Shown here piece after piece: positions 26,161 through 36,732 of a stretch of DNA of 64,000 bases. The translations under genes and the position numbers were made by a program. A model generated the notes under the pieces. That model searched no databases. It was not told where the DNA came from and worked only from the letters and a program-made list of their open reading frames with translations. The stretch comes from Plastoroseomonas arctica (GTDB taxonomy: Bacteria; Pseudomonadota; Alphaproteobacteria; Acetobacterales; Acetobacteraceae). The stretch covers positions 107,355-171,354 of the forward strand of contig NZ_JAAEDH010000007.1 in NCBI RefSeq assembly GCF_018128965.1. The letters are read 5' to 3'. Within the stretch, counting starts at the first letter, position 1. The number at the start of each line of letters is the position of its first letter.

Positions 26161-26606
26161 CGTGTTTCGGTCCATTCAGGGCTCAGCTTGACGACGCGCT
26201 GCGAATGGCGGCCGCCGGCATAGGGTGTTGCCAGAAATACCCGCAGCGCCTCCAGCGCCACCTCGGTCCCGATCATGCGGGCGCCCAGGGCGATGATATT
26301 GGCGTCGTTATGCTCTCGCGCCAGTCGCGCGCCGGTGGCGTCTTGCACCAGGGCACAGCGGATGGCCGGGTTCCGGTTGGCCGCGATGGAGATGCCGATC
26401 CCCGACCCGCAGACCAGCACGCCAAGCCGCGCCCGGCCGGAGGCAACCGCATTCGCCACAGCCACCCCGAAATCCGGGTAGTCGACGCTGTCCGGCCCAT
26501 GCGTGCCGAGGTCCAGCACCGGCCCATCCACCGCCTCGCGCAGCAGGTCCTTGAGCGCGACGCCGGCATGGTCCGCGCCAAACGCGATCGGGAGACTCGT
26601 GTCCAT
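26157..26606 (-). CDS. rpiB: Ribose 5-phosphate isomerase B
   Basis: A 149-residue sugar-phosphate isomerase of the LacAB/RpiB fold, interconverting ribose 5-phosphate and ribulose 5-phosphate. Motifs are [12 protein letters not shown] at the start, [13 protein letters not shown], the active-site Cys in [16 protein letters not shown], and [17 protein letters not shown]. It is the first gene of the glyA-rib-nusB-thiL run and its stop overlaps glyA. Start chosen at [10 protein letters not shown] to fit family length. Confidence 0.95.
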   Translation of the reverse strand: MDTSLPIAFGADHAGVALKDLLREAVDGPVLDLGTHGPDSVDYPDFGVAVANAVASGRARLGVLVCGSGIGISIAANRNPAIRCALVQDATGARLAREHNDANIIALGARMIGTEVALEALRVFLATPYAGGRHSQRVVKLSPEWTETR

Positions 26607-26665
26607 GCGCGGGTTTATCACGCGGCGGCCGCCCGGGACAAAGCCTGCTTGGGCGGGTCTGCCCC

Positions 26666-27505
26666 CTACGGCGCGGGAGCCAGCCCCGCGATGAAGGCCG
26701 GCACGATCGCATGCACCGCCTCGCGCGCCGCCGGGTTGGGGCCGATCGTGGCCACGCCCCCGCCCCGCGCCGTGAAGGCCAGCCCGGTCATCTGCCGCAC
26801 CTCGCCCGTGGGCGCGTCGAAGCCGTGATGCGCGCCGGGAAACACCTGGACCCGCACCCGCGCCGGATCGCGCGCCGCCAGCGCCTCGCAATGCCGCGCG
26901 GGGGTCCAGTCATCCTCGGCGCCGAGCAGCATGATCATCGGCACGTTGGGCTGCCAGCCGCCCACCTGGCGCAGCCGGTAGCAGCCCGGATAGAAGCCGA
27001 TCACGCCGCGGATCAGCCCCGGCGGCGACCCGGCCGCGGCCGCCGTCACAGTCGACCCGCCATGCGACCAGCCCAGCAGCACCACACCCCCTGGCGCCGC
27101 CCAGGGCTGAGCGGCCGCCCAGGCCGCGGCCGCATGGGCATCGGCGCGGCGGATGGTCTCGGCCTCGATCCCCACGCTGCCGCCCCGGCAGGCCTCGGTG
27201 CGCCCGCGGCTGCCAAAGCTGTCCACGAACAGCACGGGGTGGCCGAGCGCGTGCAGCCTGTCCGCCCAGTCCCGCTCTCGCGAGGGCAGACGGATGCCGC
27301 GTTCCGGCCCACCAATCCCGCCGCAGCCATGGAAAGCCAGCACCGGTACGCCGCGACGGCCATCCTCCACCGGCACCAGCCGGGCGCGGAGCTGCACGCC
27401 CTCAGGCCCCGGGATCATCATGTCGCCGGCCCCGAGGGTGATCGGTCCCTGCGCCTCGGCCGCGCACCCGGACAGCAGCAGCATCGCCAGGATCAGGCCG
27501 CGCAT
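26666..27505 (-). CDS. Dienelactone hydrolase family protein, probable lipoprotein
   Basis: A 279-residue alpha/beta hydrolase that is probably exported. The start MRGLILAMLLLSGCAAEA is a lipoprotein signal with lipobox LLSGC. AFHGCGGIGG would form the oxyanion side, the nucleophile is in LGWSHGGST, and the distal His is in FPGAHHGFDAP, typical of dienelactone hydrolase-like proteins. The ATG at 27505 has GAGAGGAA upstream. It is transcribed away from metY, and the 106-bp gap must hold promoters for both. The substrate is unknown. Confidence 0.85.
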   Translation of the reverse strand: MRGLILAMLLLSGCAAEAQGPITLGAGDMMIPGPEGVQLRARLVPVEDGRRGVPVLAFHGCGGIGGPERGIRLPSRERDWADRLHALGHPVLFVDSFGSRGRTEACRGGSVGIEAETIRRADAHAAAAWAAAQPWAAPGGVVLLGWSHGGSTVTAAAAGSPPGLIRGVIGFYPGCYRLRQVGGWQPNVPMIMLLGAEDDWTPARHCEALAARDPARVRVQVFPGAHHGFDAPTGEVRQMTGLAFTARGGGVATIGPNPAAREAVHAIVPAFIAGLAPAP

Positions 27506-27611
27506 GGTCAATTCCTCTCCCGTCCGGTGCGATCACGTGCCATTGCACGCGACGCTTGGCGCTCCGCGCGCCGCCGCCTAGCATCGCCCGCAAACGAGCG
27601 GAGAGAAACCC

Positions 27612-28904
27612 ATGTCCACCAACCCGGAAACCCAGGTTCTCCATGCCGGCTGGCGCGCCGACCCCTCCACGGGCTCCGTCGCCGTTCCCATCCACCAGAC
27701 CACAAGCTTCCAGTTCCAGGACACGGGCCACGCGGAGCGCCTGTTCGGCCTGGCCGAGATGGGATTCATCTACTCCCGCATCATGAACCCCACGGTCGAT
27801 GTGCTGGAGAAGCGCATCGCCGCGCTCGAGGGTGGCGTCGCGGCGCTCGCGCTGGGCTCGGGCCAGGCGGCCACGGCCTTCTCGATCCTCACGCTCACCC
27901 AGCCTGGCGACAACATCGTCAGCTCGACCGACCTCTACGGCGGCACCTGGAACCTGTTCGCCAACACGCTCAAGCAGATGGGGGTCGAGGTCCGCTTCGT
28001 GGACCCGGCCGACCCCGAAGGCTTCGCCCGCGCCACCGACGCCCGCACCCGCGCCTGGTATGCCGAGACCCTGCCCAACCCGAAGCTGCAGGTCTTCCCC
28101 ATCGCCGAGGTCGCGGCCATTGGCCGCAAGCTCGGCATCCCGCTGATCATGGACAACACCGCTGCGCCCATCCTGTGCAAGCCGCTGGAACTCGGCGCCG
28201 CCGTGGTCATGCACTCCACCACCAAGTTCATCGGCGGCCACGGCACCTCGATCGGCGGCATCATCGTCGATGGCGGCAATTTCGACTGGGAGGCCGGCGG
28301 CGACCGCTTCCCCACCCTCAACCAGCCCGACCCGAGCTATCACGGCGCCGTCTGGACGCAGGCGGTGAAGCCGCTCGGTCCCATCGCCTATATCATCCGC
28401 ACCCGCACCTGCATCCTGCGCGACCTCGGCGCGCCGATGGCCCCGTTCAACGCCTTCCTCACCCTCCAGGGCCTCGAGACGCTGCCGCTGCGCATGGAAC
28501 GGCACTGCGCGAATGCGCTGCGCGTCGCCGCCTTCCTGTCCTCGCACCCGGCGGTGGAGCGGGTCATCCACCCCTCGGTCCAGACCGGGGAGGCCAAGCG
28601 CCGCGCGGACGCCGCGCTGCGCGGTGGCTATGGTTCGCTGATGGGCTTCGAGCTGAAGGCGGGTGCCTCGGCCGGCCGCGCCTTCATCGAGGCGCTGCAG
28701 CTGTTCTACCACGTGGCCAATATCGGCGACGCCCGCAGCCTGGCCATTCACCCGGCCACCACCACGCACAGCCAGCTGGAGCCGGCCGAACAACTGGCTT
28801 CGGGCGTGACGCCGGGCTATGTGAGGCTGTCGATCGGCATCGAGCATATCGACGACATCCTGGCCGATCTCTCCCAGGCGCTCGATGCAGCAACCAGGGC
28901 CTGA
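27612..28904 (+). CDS. metY: O-acetylhomoserine aminocarboxypropyltransferase (sulfhydrylase)
   Basis: Cystathionine gamma-synthase family PLP enzyme of 430 residues making homocysteine directly from O-acetylhomoserine and sulfide. It opens ETQVLHAGWRADP, with QTTSFQFQDTGHA, and holds the Schiff-base lysine in HSTTKFIGGHGTSIGG followed by the MetY-specific IIVDGGNFDW. GGAGAG lies eight bases before the ATG. It is followed 3 bp later by hemB. The long form with the extra loop distinguishes it from MetZ/MetB. Confidence 0.93.
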   Translation: MSTNPETQVLHAGWRADPSTGSVAVPIHQTTSFQFQDTGHAERLFGLAEMGFIYSRIMNPTVDVLEKRIAALEGGVAALALGSGQAATAFSILTLTQPGDNIVSSTDLYGGTWNLFANTLKQMGVEVRFVDPADPEGFARATDARTRAWYAETLPNPKLQVFPIAEVAAIGRKLGIPLIMDNTAAPILCKPLELGAAVVMHSTTKFIGGHGTSIGGIIVDGGNFDWEAGGDRFPTLNQPDPSYHGAVWTQAVKPLGPIAYIIRTRTCILRDLGAPMAPFNAFLTLQGLETLPLRMERHCANALRVAAFLSSHPAVERVIHPSVQTGEAKRRADAALRGGYGSLMGFELKAGASAGRAFIEALQLFYHVANIGDARSLAIHPATTTHSQLEPAEQLASGVTPGYVRLSIGIEHIDDILADLSQALDAATRA

Positions 28905-30255
<1,351 letters not shown>

Positions 30256-30265
30256 GACGCCAGCC

Positions 30266-30853
30266 GTGCCTGCCGTGACCCGGCTGCCGGAGACGCATCG
30301 GGCGAGCCTTGCCTTTGACGTGACGGTCGCGGATTTCGAGGCCTTCAACCTCCACCAGGTCAACGCGGCGGGCCGAAAGGCGAGGCGCCTGCGCAACCAC
30401 GCCATTTTTCTCCTCGTCATGGCCGGCATCCTGACCGCCTATTATGCGGCGACCGACGTCCTCCATGCGGCGGACCTGCCGCTGCTCTATGGCGCGCCGC
30501 TCGGCTTCGCCCTGGCGGGGCTGGTGGCGCTGGAGGCGCTGAGGCCCTGGTTCATCCGCCGCCAGATCCGGACGCTGCTGGGCCGCGCCCCGCGGGACGC
30601 CTTCCTCGGCCATAAACGTCTCGAAGCCAGTCCGGAAGGCCTGACCATCACGGCCACGACCAGCACCACGCAGTGCGAATGGGCAGCGATCACCCATGTC
30701 GACGAGACTTCGCAGCACCTGTTCCTCATGCTCGGCAATGCGAGCGGCATCATCATCCCCAAGCGCGGGCAGCCTCAGGCGGCGCTGGACGCACTGCGCG
30801 CCTGCCTCGCCGCGAAGGCCGCCGCGACGGGCGCCGTCGAGGTACCCGCGTAG
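30266..30853 (+). CDS. YcxB-like membrane protein
   Basis: About 195 residues, GTG start at 30266. It has two adjacent transmembrane helices (HAIFLLVMAGILTAYYA and LYGAPLGFALAGLVALEAL) followed by a soluble beta-rich domain with LEASPEGLTI, CEWAAITHVDE and GIIIPKRG. This pattern fits the YcxB-like family, whose function is unknown. It probably belongs to the metY-hemB transcript, starting 10 bp after the preceding stop. An alternative GTG is at 30275. Confidence 0.72.
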   Translation: MPAVTRLPETHRASLAFDVTVADFEAFNLHQVNAAGRKARRLRNHAIFLLVMAGILTAYYAATDVLHAADLPLLYGAPLGFALAGLVALEALRPWFIRRQIRTLLGRAPRDAFLGHKRLEASPEGLTITATTSTTQCEWAAITHVDETSQHLFLMLGNASGIIIPKRGQPQAALDALRACLAAKAAATGAVEVPA

Positions 30854-30936
30854 GCGCGTGCGATCGCCGATCAGGCCGGAGGGAAACCGCGCCCCGTCAT
30901 ACGCGTTGCCGTCGCATCGGACGGAGTGGTTTCACT

Positions 30937-32862
30937 ATGCGGTTCAGGCGATGGATGGTGGTGGTGGCGGTGCCGCTGCTCGCGCTCGGCGTTCTTGCGG
31001 TGCTGTTTTCCTGGTCCTGGTTCATTCCCATGGTCGAGGTCCGCGCCTCCGCGGCTCTTGGGCAGCCGGTGACGATCGGCGGGCTCGGCGTTCGACTTGG
31101 CCGGGTGACCGAGGTGCAGCTGCGCGACGTCGTCGTCGCCAATCCGGCCGGGTTCCAGGGCGATGCACCCTTCGCACGGGTCCGCGAACTCACCGTCCGT
31201 CTCGACGTCATGGCCTATCTGCGCGGCGACGGCATCGTGCTGCCCGCAATCGCGGTGCGCGGCGGCGACGTCCAGGCCCGGCTGAGCGCGGATGGGGTGA
31301 GCAACCTGGCACTCGCCGCCCCCTCGCCGGCGCTGGGAAATCCGGCGACGCCGACCCCCGCGCCCGCACCGGGGCCGCGCGTCAGGATCGGTTCGATCCG
31401 GGTGGATGAGACGACGGCGCATGTCGTCTACCCGGAGCTGCGCGGCGACGTCACCGCCCAGATCGAGACGCGCGAGATGCCGACTGCGGGCTTGGTGGTG
31501 ACCGCCGAGGGCCGCGGCACCTATGCCGGGCAGCCGCTCACGGCCAGCTTCATCGGCGGGACCATCGCCGACCTCAACACCAACGAACGCCCCTGGCCGA
31601 TCGCGCTCAGCATTCAGAACGGCCGCACCGAGGCGACGGTCGAGGGCCGCCTGCGCGACCCCTTCGCGCTCGCCGGCGCCGACCTCCGCCTCAGCCTTGC
31701 CGGGCCCGACCTCGCGATGCTGACGCCGCTCACCGGCGTGCCGATCCCGCAGACGCCACCCTTCCGGGTCGCCGGCCGGCTCGACTACAGCGAGACCCAC
31801 TACCGCTTCACCGAGATCGACGGCCTCGTCGGGCGCACCGATATCGGCGGCACGCTCACCATCGATCCGCGCGGGCGGGTGCCGGACGTGACCGCCGCCC
31901 TGCGCTCGCGCCGGGTCGACCTGCGCGACCTCGCGGGCTTCATCGGCGGGCAGCCGGTGCGCGGCACGCCGGTCCGCCCCGATGCCGCCGCCAGCGGCCG
32001 CGTGCTGCCGAACGCGCCGGTGAACGTGCCGAAATTCGAGGCGGCGAACGTCCACCTGCAATACGAGGCCGGCCAGGTGCTGGGCAATTCCACCCCGCTC
32101 GACAATCTGCGGGTCTCGCTCGAGCTGGTGGATGGAATCGTCACCATCCGGCCGCTGCGCTTTGGCGTCGGCAGCGGTGCGATCGAGGCCGACATCGTGC
32201 TCACGCCGCAGCCCGAAGGCACCGTACAGGCGGTGGCCGGCATCAACTTCCAACAGGTCGACATCGCCCGGCTGATGAGCGCCGCGGGCTCGCGCGGCGG
32301 CGGCGCGCTGAACGGGCGGGCCCGGATCGAATCGACCGGGCGCTCGCTGGCCGAGCTTCTCGCGCGCGGCAACGGCAACCTGTTCCTCTCGACCGCGGGC
32401 GGCAATCTGAGCGCTTTCCTGGTCGACATCTCCGGCCTTCGGTTGGGCAATGCGCTGCTCTCTGGCCTGGGTCTGCCGGACCGCACCGAGCTGCGCTGCT
32501 TCGTCGCCGATTTCGTGCTGCGGCGCGGCGTGCTCGAATCCCGCGCGACGCTGCTCGAGACCGCCGATGCGCTGATCTCCGCCTCGGGAACAGTGCGGCT
32601 GTCCGACGAGCGGATCGATATGCGGCTGCGCAGCGAGTCCAAGCGCCCGACGGTCGGCGCCCTGCCGACCGCGCTGCTGCTGACCGGCAGCTTCTCCGAT
32701 CCCTCCATAGCGCCGGAGGTGGTGGAACTCGGCGTGCGTGGCGGGCTCGCGGTGGCGCTGGGCTTTGCCGCGCTGCCGCTCGCGCTGCTGCCGACCATCG
32801 AGCTCGGCATCGGCGACGATCCGCGCTGCGCCGACATGCGGGCGCGGGTGCGGCGGCGCTAG
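30937..32862 (+). CDS. AsmA family protein
   Basis: Inner-membrane-anchored periplasmic protein of 641 residues: one N-terminal helix (WMVVVAVPLLALGVLAVLF), then a long beta-rich region typical of AsmA/TamB-like lipid-transfer proteins. The N-terminal AsmA segment LGQPVTIGGLGVRLGRVTEVQLRDV and the C-terminal module (about 500-620) with GRARIESTGRSLAELLARGNG and LETADALISASGTVRL are characteristic. Such proteins are thought to move phospholipids toward the outer membrane or limit outer-membrane assembly defects. The ATG at 30937 starts at the anchor. It converges on an alpha/beta hydrolase gene with 4 bp between stops. Confidence 0.88.
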   Translation: MRFRRWMVVVAVPLLALGVLAVLFSWSWFIPMVEVRASAALGQPVTIGGLGVRLGRVTEVQLRDVVVANPAGFQGDAPFARVRELTVRLDVMAYLRGDGIVLPAIAVRGGDVQARLSADGVSNLALAAPSPALGNPATPTPAPAPGPRVRIGSIRVDETTAHVVYPELRGDVTAQIETREMPTAGLVVTAEGRGTYAGQPLTASFIGGTIADLNTNERPWPIALSIQNGRTEATVEGRLRDPFALAGADLRLSLAGPDLAMLTPLTGVPIPQTPPFRVAGRLDYSETHYRFTEIDGLVGRTDIGGTLTIDPRGRVPDVTAALRSRRVDLRDLAGFIGGQPVRGTPVRPDAAASGRVLPNAPVNVPKFEAANVHLQYEAGQVLGNSTPLDNLRVSLELVDGIVTIRPLRFGVGSGAIEADIVLTPQPEGTVQAVAGINFQQVDIARLMSAAGSRGGGALNGRARIESTGRSLAELLARGNGNLFLSTAGGNLSAFLVDISGLRLGNALLSGLGLPDRTELRCFVADFVLRRGVLESRATLLETADALISASGTVRLSDERIDMRLRSESKRPTVGALPTALLLTGSFSDPSIAPEVVELGVRGGLAVALGFAALPLALLPTIELGIGDDPRCADMRARVRRR

Positions 32863-32866
32863 GCGC

Positions 32867-33703
32867 TCAGCCGCGCAGGAAGCCGGCGACCAGTGCCACT
32901 TGGTCCGCCGCCATCAGAGCCGGCGCGTGACCGGCATCGCTGATCTCGACCAGGCGCACGCCGTCGCGCGTTGCCATGCGGGCCGCGACATCGGCCGGCA
33001 GCAGGTCGCTCTCGGCGCCGCGGATCAGCAGCACCGGCACGGTGATCGCCTCCCACATGGCCCAGAGGTCCAGCGCCTCGACGGCCGCATCCTGCATCGG
33101 CTTCGCGATGGCCGGGTCATAATGCAGCGCGACCCCGCCTTCGACCCGGCGGTTGGAGTGGTCGGCGAGGTGACGCCACTCGGCGTCGCTGAGCGTGCCG
33201 AAGCTCGCATGCACGCGGCGCAGATAGGCCTCGAGCGCCGCCACGTCGGCGAAGACGTGGTCCGTGCCGACATAGTCGCGGATGCGCTCGAGCGAGTCCT
33301 TGGGGATTAAAGCGCCGACATCGTTGAGCACCATCCGCCGAACGTGATGGCCGGGGATGTTGGTCGCGAGCATGCCGCAGATGCCGCCCAGCGAGGTTCC
33401 CACCCAGTCGACCCAGGGCGCGTCGATGCGCGCGAGCAGATGGGCCAGCGCGCCGACATAGACGGGCGGCTGGTACAGCGACGCCTGCGCCAGCCAGTCG
33501 CTCTCCCCCCGCCCCGGCAGGTCGGGGCAGATCACCCGGCGGCCCTCGGCCGCGAGCGCCTGAGCGAGGATGTCGAAATCCCGCCCGTTGCGGGTGAGGC
33601 CATGCACGCAGAGCACCGGCGCGCCATCCTCCGGCCCCCATTCCACCCAGCGCATGGTGTGGAACCCGGTGGCCGATAGCCAGCGCACCGCCCTGCGCTT
33701 CAC
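32867..33703 (-). CDS. Alpha/beta hydrolase
   Basis: A 278-residue cytoplasmic hydrolase. It shows VLCVHGLTRNGRDFD (oxyanion hole), CPDLPGRGESDWL, the nucleophile elbow VGTSLGGICGML with Ser near residue 107, an acid in a RGAESDLLP segment and the histidine in ISDAGHAPAL. All catalytic triad elements are present. It is followed 1 bp later by the CoA transferase stop, but in operon order it lies downstream of that gene. The natural substrate (ester or lactone) is not evident. Confidence 0.88.
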   Translation of the reverse strand: MKRRAVRWLSATGFHTMRWVEWGPEDGAPVLCVHGLTRNGRDFDILAQALAAEGRRVICPDLPGRGESDWLAQASLYQPPVYVGALAHLLARIDAPWVDWVGTSLGGICGMLATNIPGHHVRRMVLNDVGALIPKDSLERIRDYVGTDHVFADVAALEAYLRRVHASFGTLSDAEWRHLADHSNRRVEGGVALHYDPAIAKPMQDAAVEALDLWAMWEAITVPVLLIRGAESDLLPADVAARMATRDGVRLVEISDAGHAPALMAADQVALVAGFLRG

Positions 33704-33704
33704 G

Positions 33705-34922
33705 TCAGACGACCCCTTGCGCGCGCAGCCCGGCGATCTCGGCCTCGCTCAGCCCAAGGCCGGTGAGCACCACGTCGGTATGCTGCCCCAGCACCGGCGG
33801 GGCGGAGCGGTAGGTGGGCGGCGTGGCCGAGAGCCGAACCGGATTGGCGATCACCTGCACCCGGGTGCCGCTCGCATGCTCCATCTCGACCACGCATTCG
33901 CGAGCCATGACGTGCGGGTCTTCGAACACGTCCGAGAGCCGGTTGATGGGACCACAGCCGATCTTGGCGGCCTCCAGAATGCCCACCCACTCCGTCGTCG
34001 TGCGGGTCTGCATCACCGGCGTCAGCGTCGCGGTGACCAGGTCGCGGTTGGCGACCCGCGTCGCGTTAGTGGCGAAGCGTTCGTCGGCCGCGATGTCCTC
34101 ACGCCCCACCGTCTGGCAGAAGCGGAGGAAGGTCGGGTCGTTGCCCACGGCGAGGATGATGTAGCCATCCTTGGTCGGGAATTCCTGGTAGGGCGAGATG
34201 TTGGGGTGCTGGTTGCCCAGGCGCGGCGGGTTCTCCCCGGTGGCCAGGTAGTTCATCCCCTGGTTCGCGAGCCAGGCGACATGCGTGTCCAGCATCCCGA
34301 TATCCACCTGCTGGCCCTGCCCGGTCGCGTGGCGGTGGTTCACCGCCGCGAGCACGCCAATGCAGCCATAGAGGCCCGCGAACAGGTCCGCGACGGGCAC
34401 GCCCACCTTCTGCGGTGGGCCGTTGGGCTCGCCCGTCAGCGACATCACCCCGCCCATGGCCTGGATCAGTGCGTCATACCCAGGTCGGGGCGCGTAGGGT
34501 CCGGTCTGGCCGAAGCCGGTGATCGAGCAATAGATCAGCGCCGGGTACTGTGCATGCAACTGCTCCCACCCCAGCCCGTACTTCGCCAGCGCCCCGACCT
34601 TGAAGTTCTCGACCAGGATGTCGCAGCTGGCGAGCAGCTTGTGGATGATCGCCTGGCCCTCGGGCTTGGCGATGTCGAGCGTGACCGACTGCTTGTTGCG
34701 GTTCACGCCGAGGAAGTAGGCGCTCTCGGTCGTGCCTGGCCAGACCGGGGGCGCGAAGCCGCGGGTGTCGTCGCCAGCTTCGGGGCGTTCGATCTTGATG
34801 ATCTCGGCACCGAGGTCGCCCAGCATCTGCGTGCAGGTCGGCCCCGCGAGCACGCGGGTGAGGTCGAGGACGCGAAGCCCCGTGAGGGGCCCCCCGGCTT
34901 GGGTCACGGCGGGCTGGGTCAT
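33705..34922 (-). CDS. CaiB/BaiF family CoA transferase
   Basis: Class III CoA transferase of about 405 residues, moving CoA between carboxylic acids through an aspartyl-CoA thioester. Landmarks: GLRVLDLTRVLAGPTCTQML at the start, GAEIIKIERPEAGDDTR, YFLGVNRNKQSVTLD, SITGFGQTGPYA, and the active-site Asp region QVDIGMLDTHVAW. An alternative ATG at 34937 adds five residues. It sits just upstream of the alpha/beta hydrolase on the same strand; together they may handle a CoA-activated organic acid. The acid cannot be named. Confidence 0.93.
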   Translation of the reverse strand: MTQPAVTQAGGPLTGLRVLDLTRVLAGPTCTQMLGDLGAEIIKIERPEAGDDTRGFAPPVWPGTTESAYFLGVNRNKQSVTLDIAKPEGQAIIHKLLASCDILVENFKVGALAKYGLGWEQLHAQYPALIYCSITGFGQTGPYAPRPGYDALIQAMGGVMSLTGEPNGPPQKVGVPVADLFAGLYGCIGVLAAVNHRHATGQGQQVDIGMLDTHVAWLANQGMNYLATGENPPRLGNQHPNISPYQEFPTKDGYIILAVGNDPTFLRFCQTVGREDIAADERFATNATRVANRDLVTATLTPVMQTRTTTEWVGILEAAKIGCGPINRLSDVFEDPHVMARECVVEMEHASGTRVQVIANPVRLSATPPTYRSAPPVLGQHTDVVLTGLGLSEAEIAGLRAQGVV

Positions 34923-35105
34923 GGCGGGGTGTCTCATCGATGCGGGTGGCGCGGCCAGCCTTACGCACCCTGTCCGTGGCTGTCCATGCACGCGGCTGAG
35001 CGGCCGGCCTGCCATGCGCTTGCCGAAGGCCGCGTCGCGCCGCATCGTCGCCCTGATGCCGCGCATGGTCGAGATCGCCACCCCACCCCCGCAAGACAGC
35101 GCGCC

Positions 35106-36650
35106 ATGAGCGATGGCCCGGCGTCCGGCATCGAGATCCGCCTCGATGCCGGGTTCGATCTCGCCGGATGGGTGAACATCGCGCCGGGCAAGGCCTGTGC
35201 GCAGAGCACGCTGTCGCGCTGGTCGCACATGGGTGGCGCCGCGGCGCTGGTAGACCCGCCGCGCCAGGCGGATTTCGCGATCCATACCGAATTCGAGGCG
35301 AATCCCTGGTGGTCGATCGACCTTGGTGGGGGCCATCGCGACCTGGTGCTGCGGGTCTACAACCGCGGCCAGCGCAGCAACGCAAAGCAGGACAACCTGC
35401 GTGGCCGGGCGCTGCCGCTGGTGGTCCAGCTTTCTGAGGATGGGATCGCGTGGACTGCATTGGTCGACGTCGCGCAGGAATTCGGCGACGTGGCGTCCGG
35501 CGCGCCGCTGAGCATCCGGCTGCACCGGCGCGATGACCAGCCCGCCATCCGCTTTGTGCGCCTCGCGGTGCGCCAGCCCCGCACCGCGCTGCACCTGCAA
35601 CTGGTGCAGGTCTTCGTTCCCGAGGCCGTCACGGGCCCGCATCCGCCGGCGGAGGAGGCGGACCTGCAACGCGTCTTCCACGAACGCGTGGCACCGTTCG
35701 GGACATTCGAGGATGCCCGGCGGCGATATGACGGCGACCGGCTGAGCTTCTTCCCCGGCCACGCCTTCGGCGCCATCGATGCCGTCCAGACGCTGCGCAT
35801 CGGCCGGCTGGGCAATCGCATCATCGGGACAATGAACGCGCTGCTCTTCGCCCAGGTCCACGGGATCGGCCGCGTCTATCTCAGCGTGGATGATTTCCGC
35901 GACGCGTTCGGCGTGCCGGAGAGCTTGCGCTACGGCGACATCGAGATTCTGGTGCGGAAGCCCGAGGCCGGGGAGAACGCCTTCCTGATGATGTCGCGCT
36001 TCTACTACGGCCACTACGTGCCGGCGGCCGTGGAACGCGACCCCATTCGCCTGGCCGCCATCCTGCGCGACGCCGTGCGGCCGATCCTGCTGCCAGGCCT
36101 TGAGGATGGCGCGCTGGATGCCGGCACGGTCGTCATCCATATCCGCTCCGGCGACGTGTTCCAGGGCGTGGGCGGGCATGTCGGGTATGTGCAGCCGCCG
36201 CTATCCTACTACGTCGCCGCCCTGGAACACGCCGCGCGGGAGCACCCGGTCGACCAGGTAGTTGTGGTGCACGAGGACCGCGCCAACCCCACCATCGCCG
36301 CGCTGGAGGCCTACCTCTCGGCAGCGGGGATCGGCTGCACCATGCAGAGCAGCACGCTGCGCGAGGACACCGCCACGATCTTCGGCGCGCGGCGCATCAT
36401 CTCCGGCCACGGCACGTTCGTGGCTGCCGTCATCGCGCAGTCCGTGCGGGTGGAGACGCTGTATTTCTTCCGCAGGGTGATGCTGCCGCAGCTGTTCGAC
36501 GCTCAGTCGCCGCGCATCTTCGTGGCGCACGACACCGCGCGCGGCTTCACCCGCTATGGCGACTGGGCCAATACCGCCGAGCAACGGCAACTGATGCTCG
36601 ACTATCCCAGGACCGGCCTCACGATCCGCCCCTACCTCCCCAAGCGCTGA
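35106..36650 (+). CDS. Discoidin-like domain fused to a fucosyltransferase-like domain
   Basis: A 514-residue protein in two parts. Residues about 10-170 look like an F5/8 type C (discoidin) carbohydrate-binding sandwich: NPWWSIDLGG, VLRVYNRGQRSNAKQDNLRGR, VVQLSEDGIAWTAL, IRFVRLAVRQP. Residues about 185-514 resemble GT-B fucosyltransferases. They have LRIGRLGNRIIGTMNALLFA near the N-terminal edge and the GDP-binding H-x-R-x-G-D as VVIHIRSGDVF (His345, Arg347, Asp350). There is no signal peptide, so it is probably cytosolic and glycan-modifying. It stands alone, divergent from the CoA transferase. The transferase call rests on short motifs. Confidence 0.7.
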   Translation: MSDGPASGIEIRLDAGFDLAGWVNIAPGKACAQSTLSRWSHMGGAAALVDPPRQADFAIHTEFEANPWWSIDLGGGHRDLVLRVYNRGQRSNAKQDNLRGRALPLVVQLSEDGIAWTALVDVAQEFGDVASGAPLSIRLHRRDDQPAIRFVRLAVRQPRTALHLQLVQVFVPEAVTGPHPPAEEADLQRVFHERVAPFGTFEDARRRYDGDRLSFFPGHAFGAIDAVQTLRIGRLGNRIIGTMNALLFAQVHGIGRVYLSVDDFRDAFGVPESLRYGDIEILVRKPEAGENAFLMMSRFYYGHYVPAAVERDPIRLAAILRDAVRPILLPGLEDGALDAGTVVIHIRSGDVFQGVGGHVGYVQPPLSYYVAALEHAAREHPVDQVVVVHEDRANPTIAALEAYLSAAGIGCTMQSSTLREDTATIFGARRIISGHGTFVAAVIAQSVRVETLYFFRRVMLPQLFDAQSPRIFVAHDTARGFTRYGDWANTAEQRQLMLDYPRTGLTIRPYLPKR

Positions 36651-36667
36651 CGGGAAATGAAATCCCG
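36651..36667 (+). terminator. Short hairpin after the glycosyltransferase fusion gene
   Basis: CGGGA (36651-36655) and TCCCG (36663-36667) pair around an AATGAAA loop directly after the TGA. There is no T-run, so this is at best a weak terminator. It recalls the core of the interspersed repeat (GGGAAATGAA) and may be a decayed copy. Confidence 0.3.
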
Positions 36668-36732
36668 GCCCGCTTGCCCCGGCGCCCGGCCGGACGCATG
36701 GTCCGCCACGATCCCAAGGGAGGACCAATTCC

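Noticed and set aside
27506..27611. SAM riboswitch upstream of metY
   Set aside because: The 106-bp gap contains no recognisable SAM-II core or pseudoknot pattern by eye.
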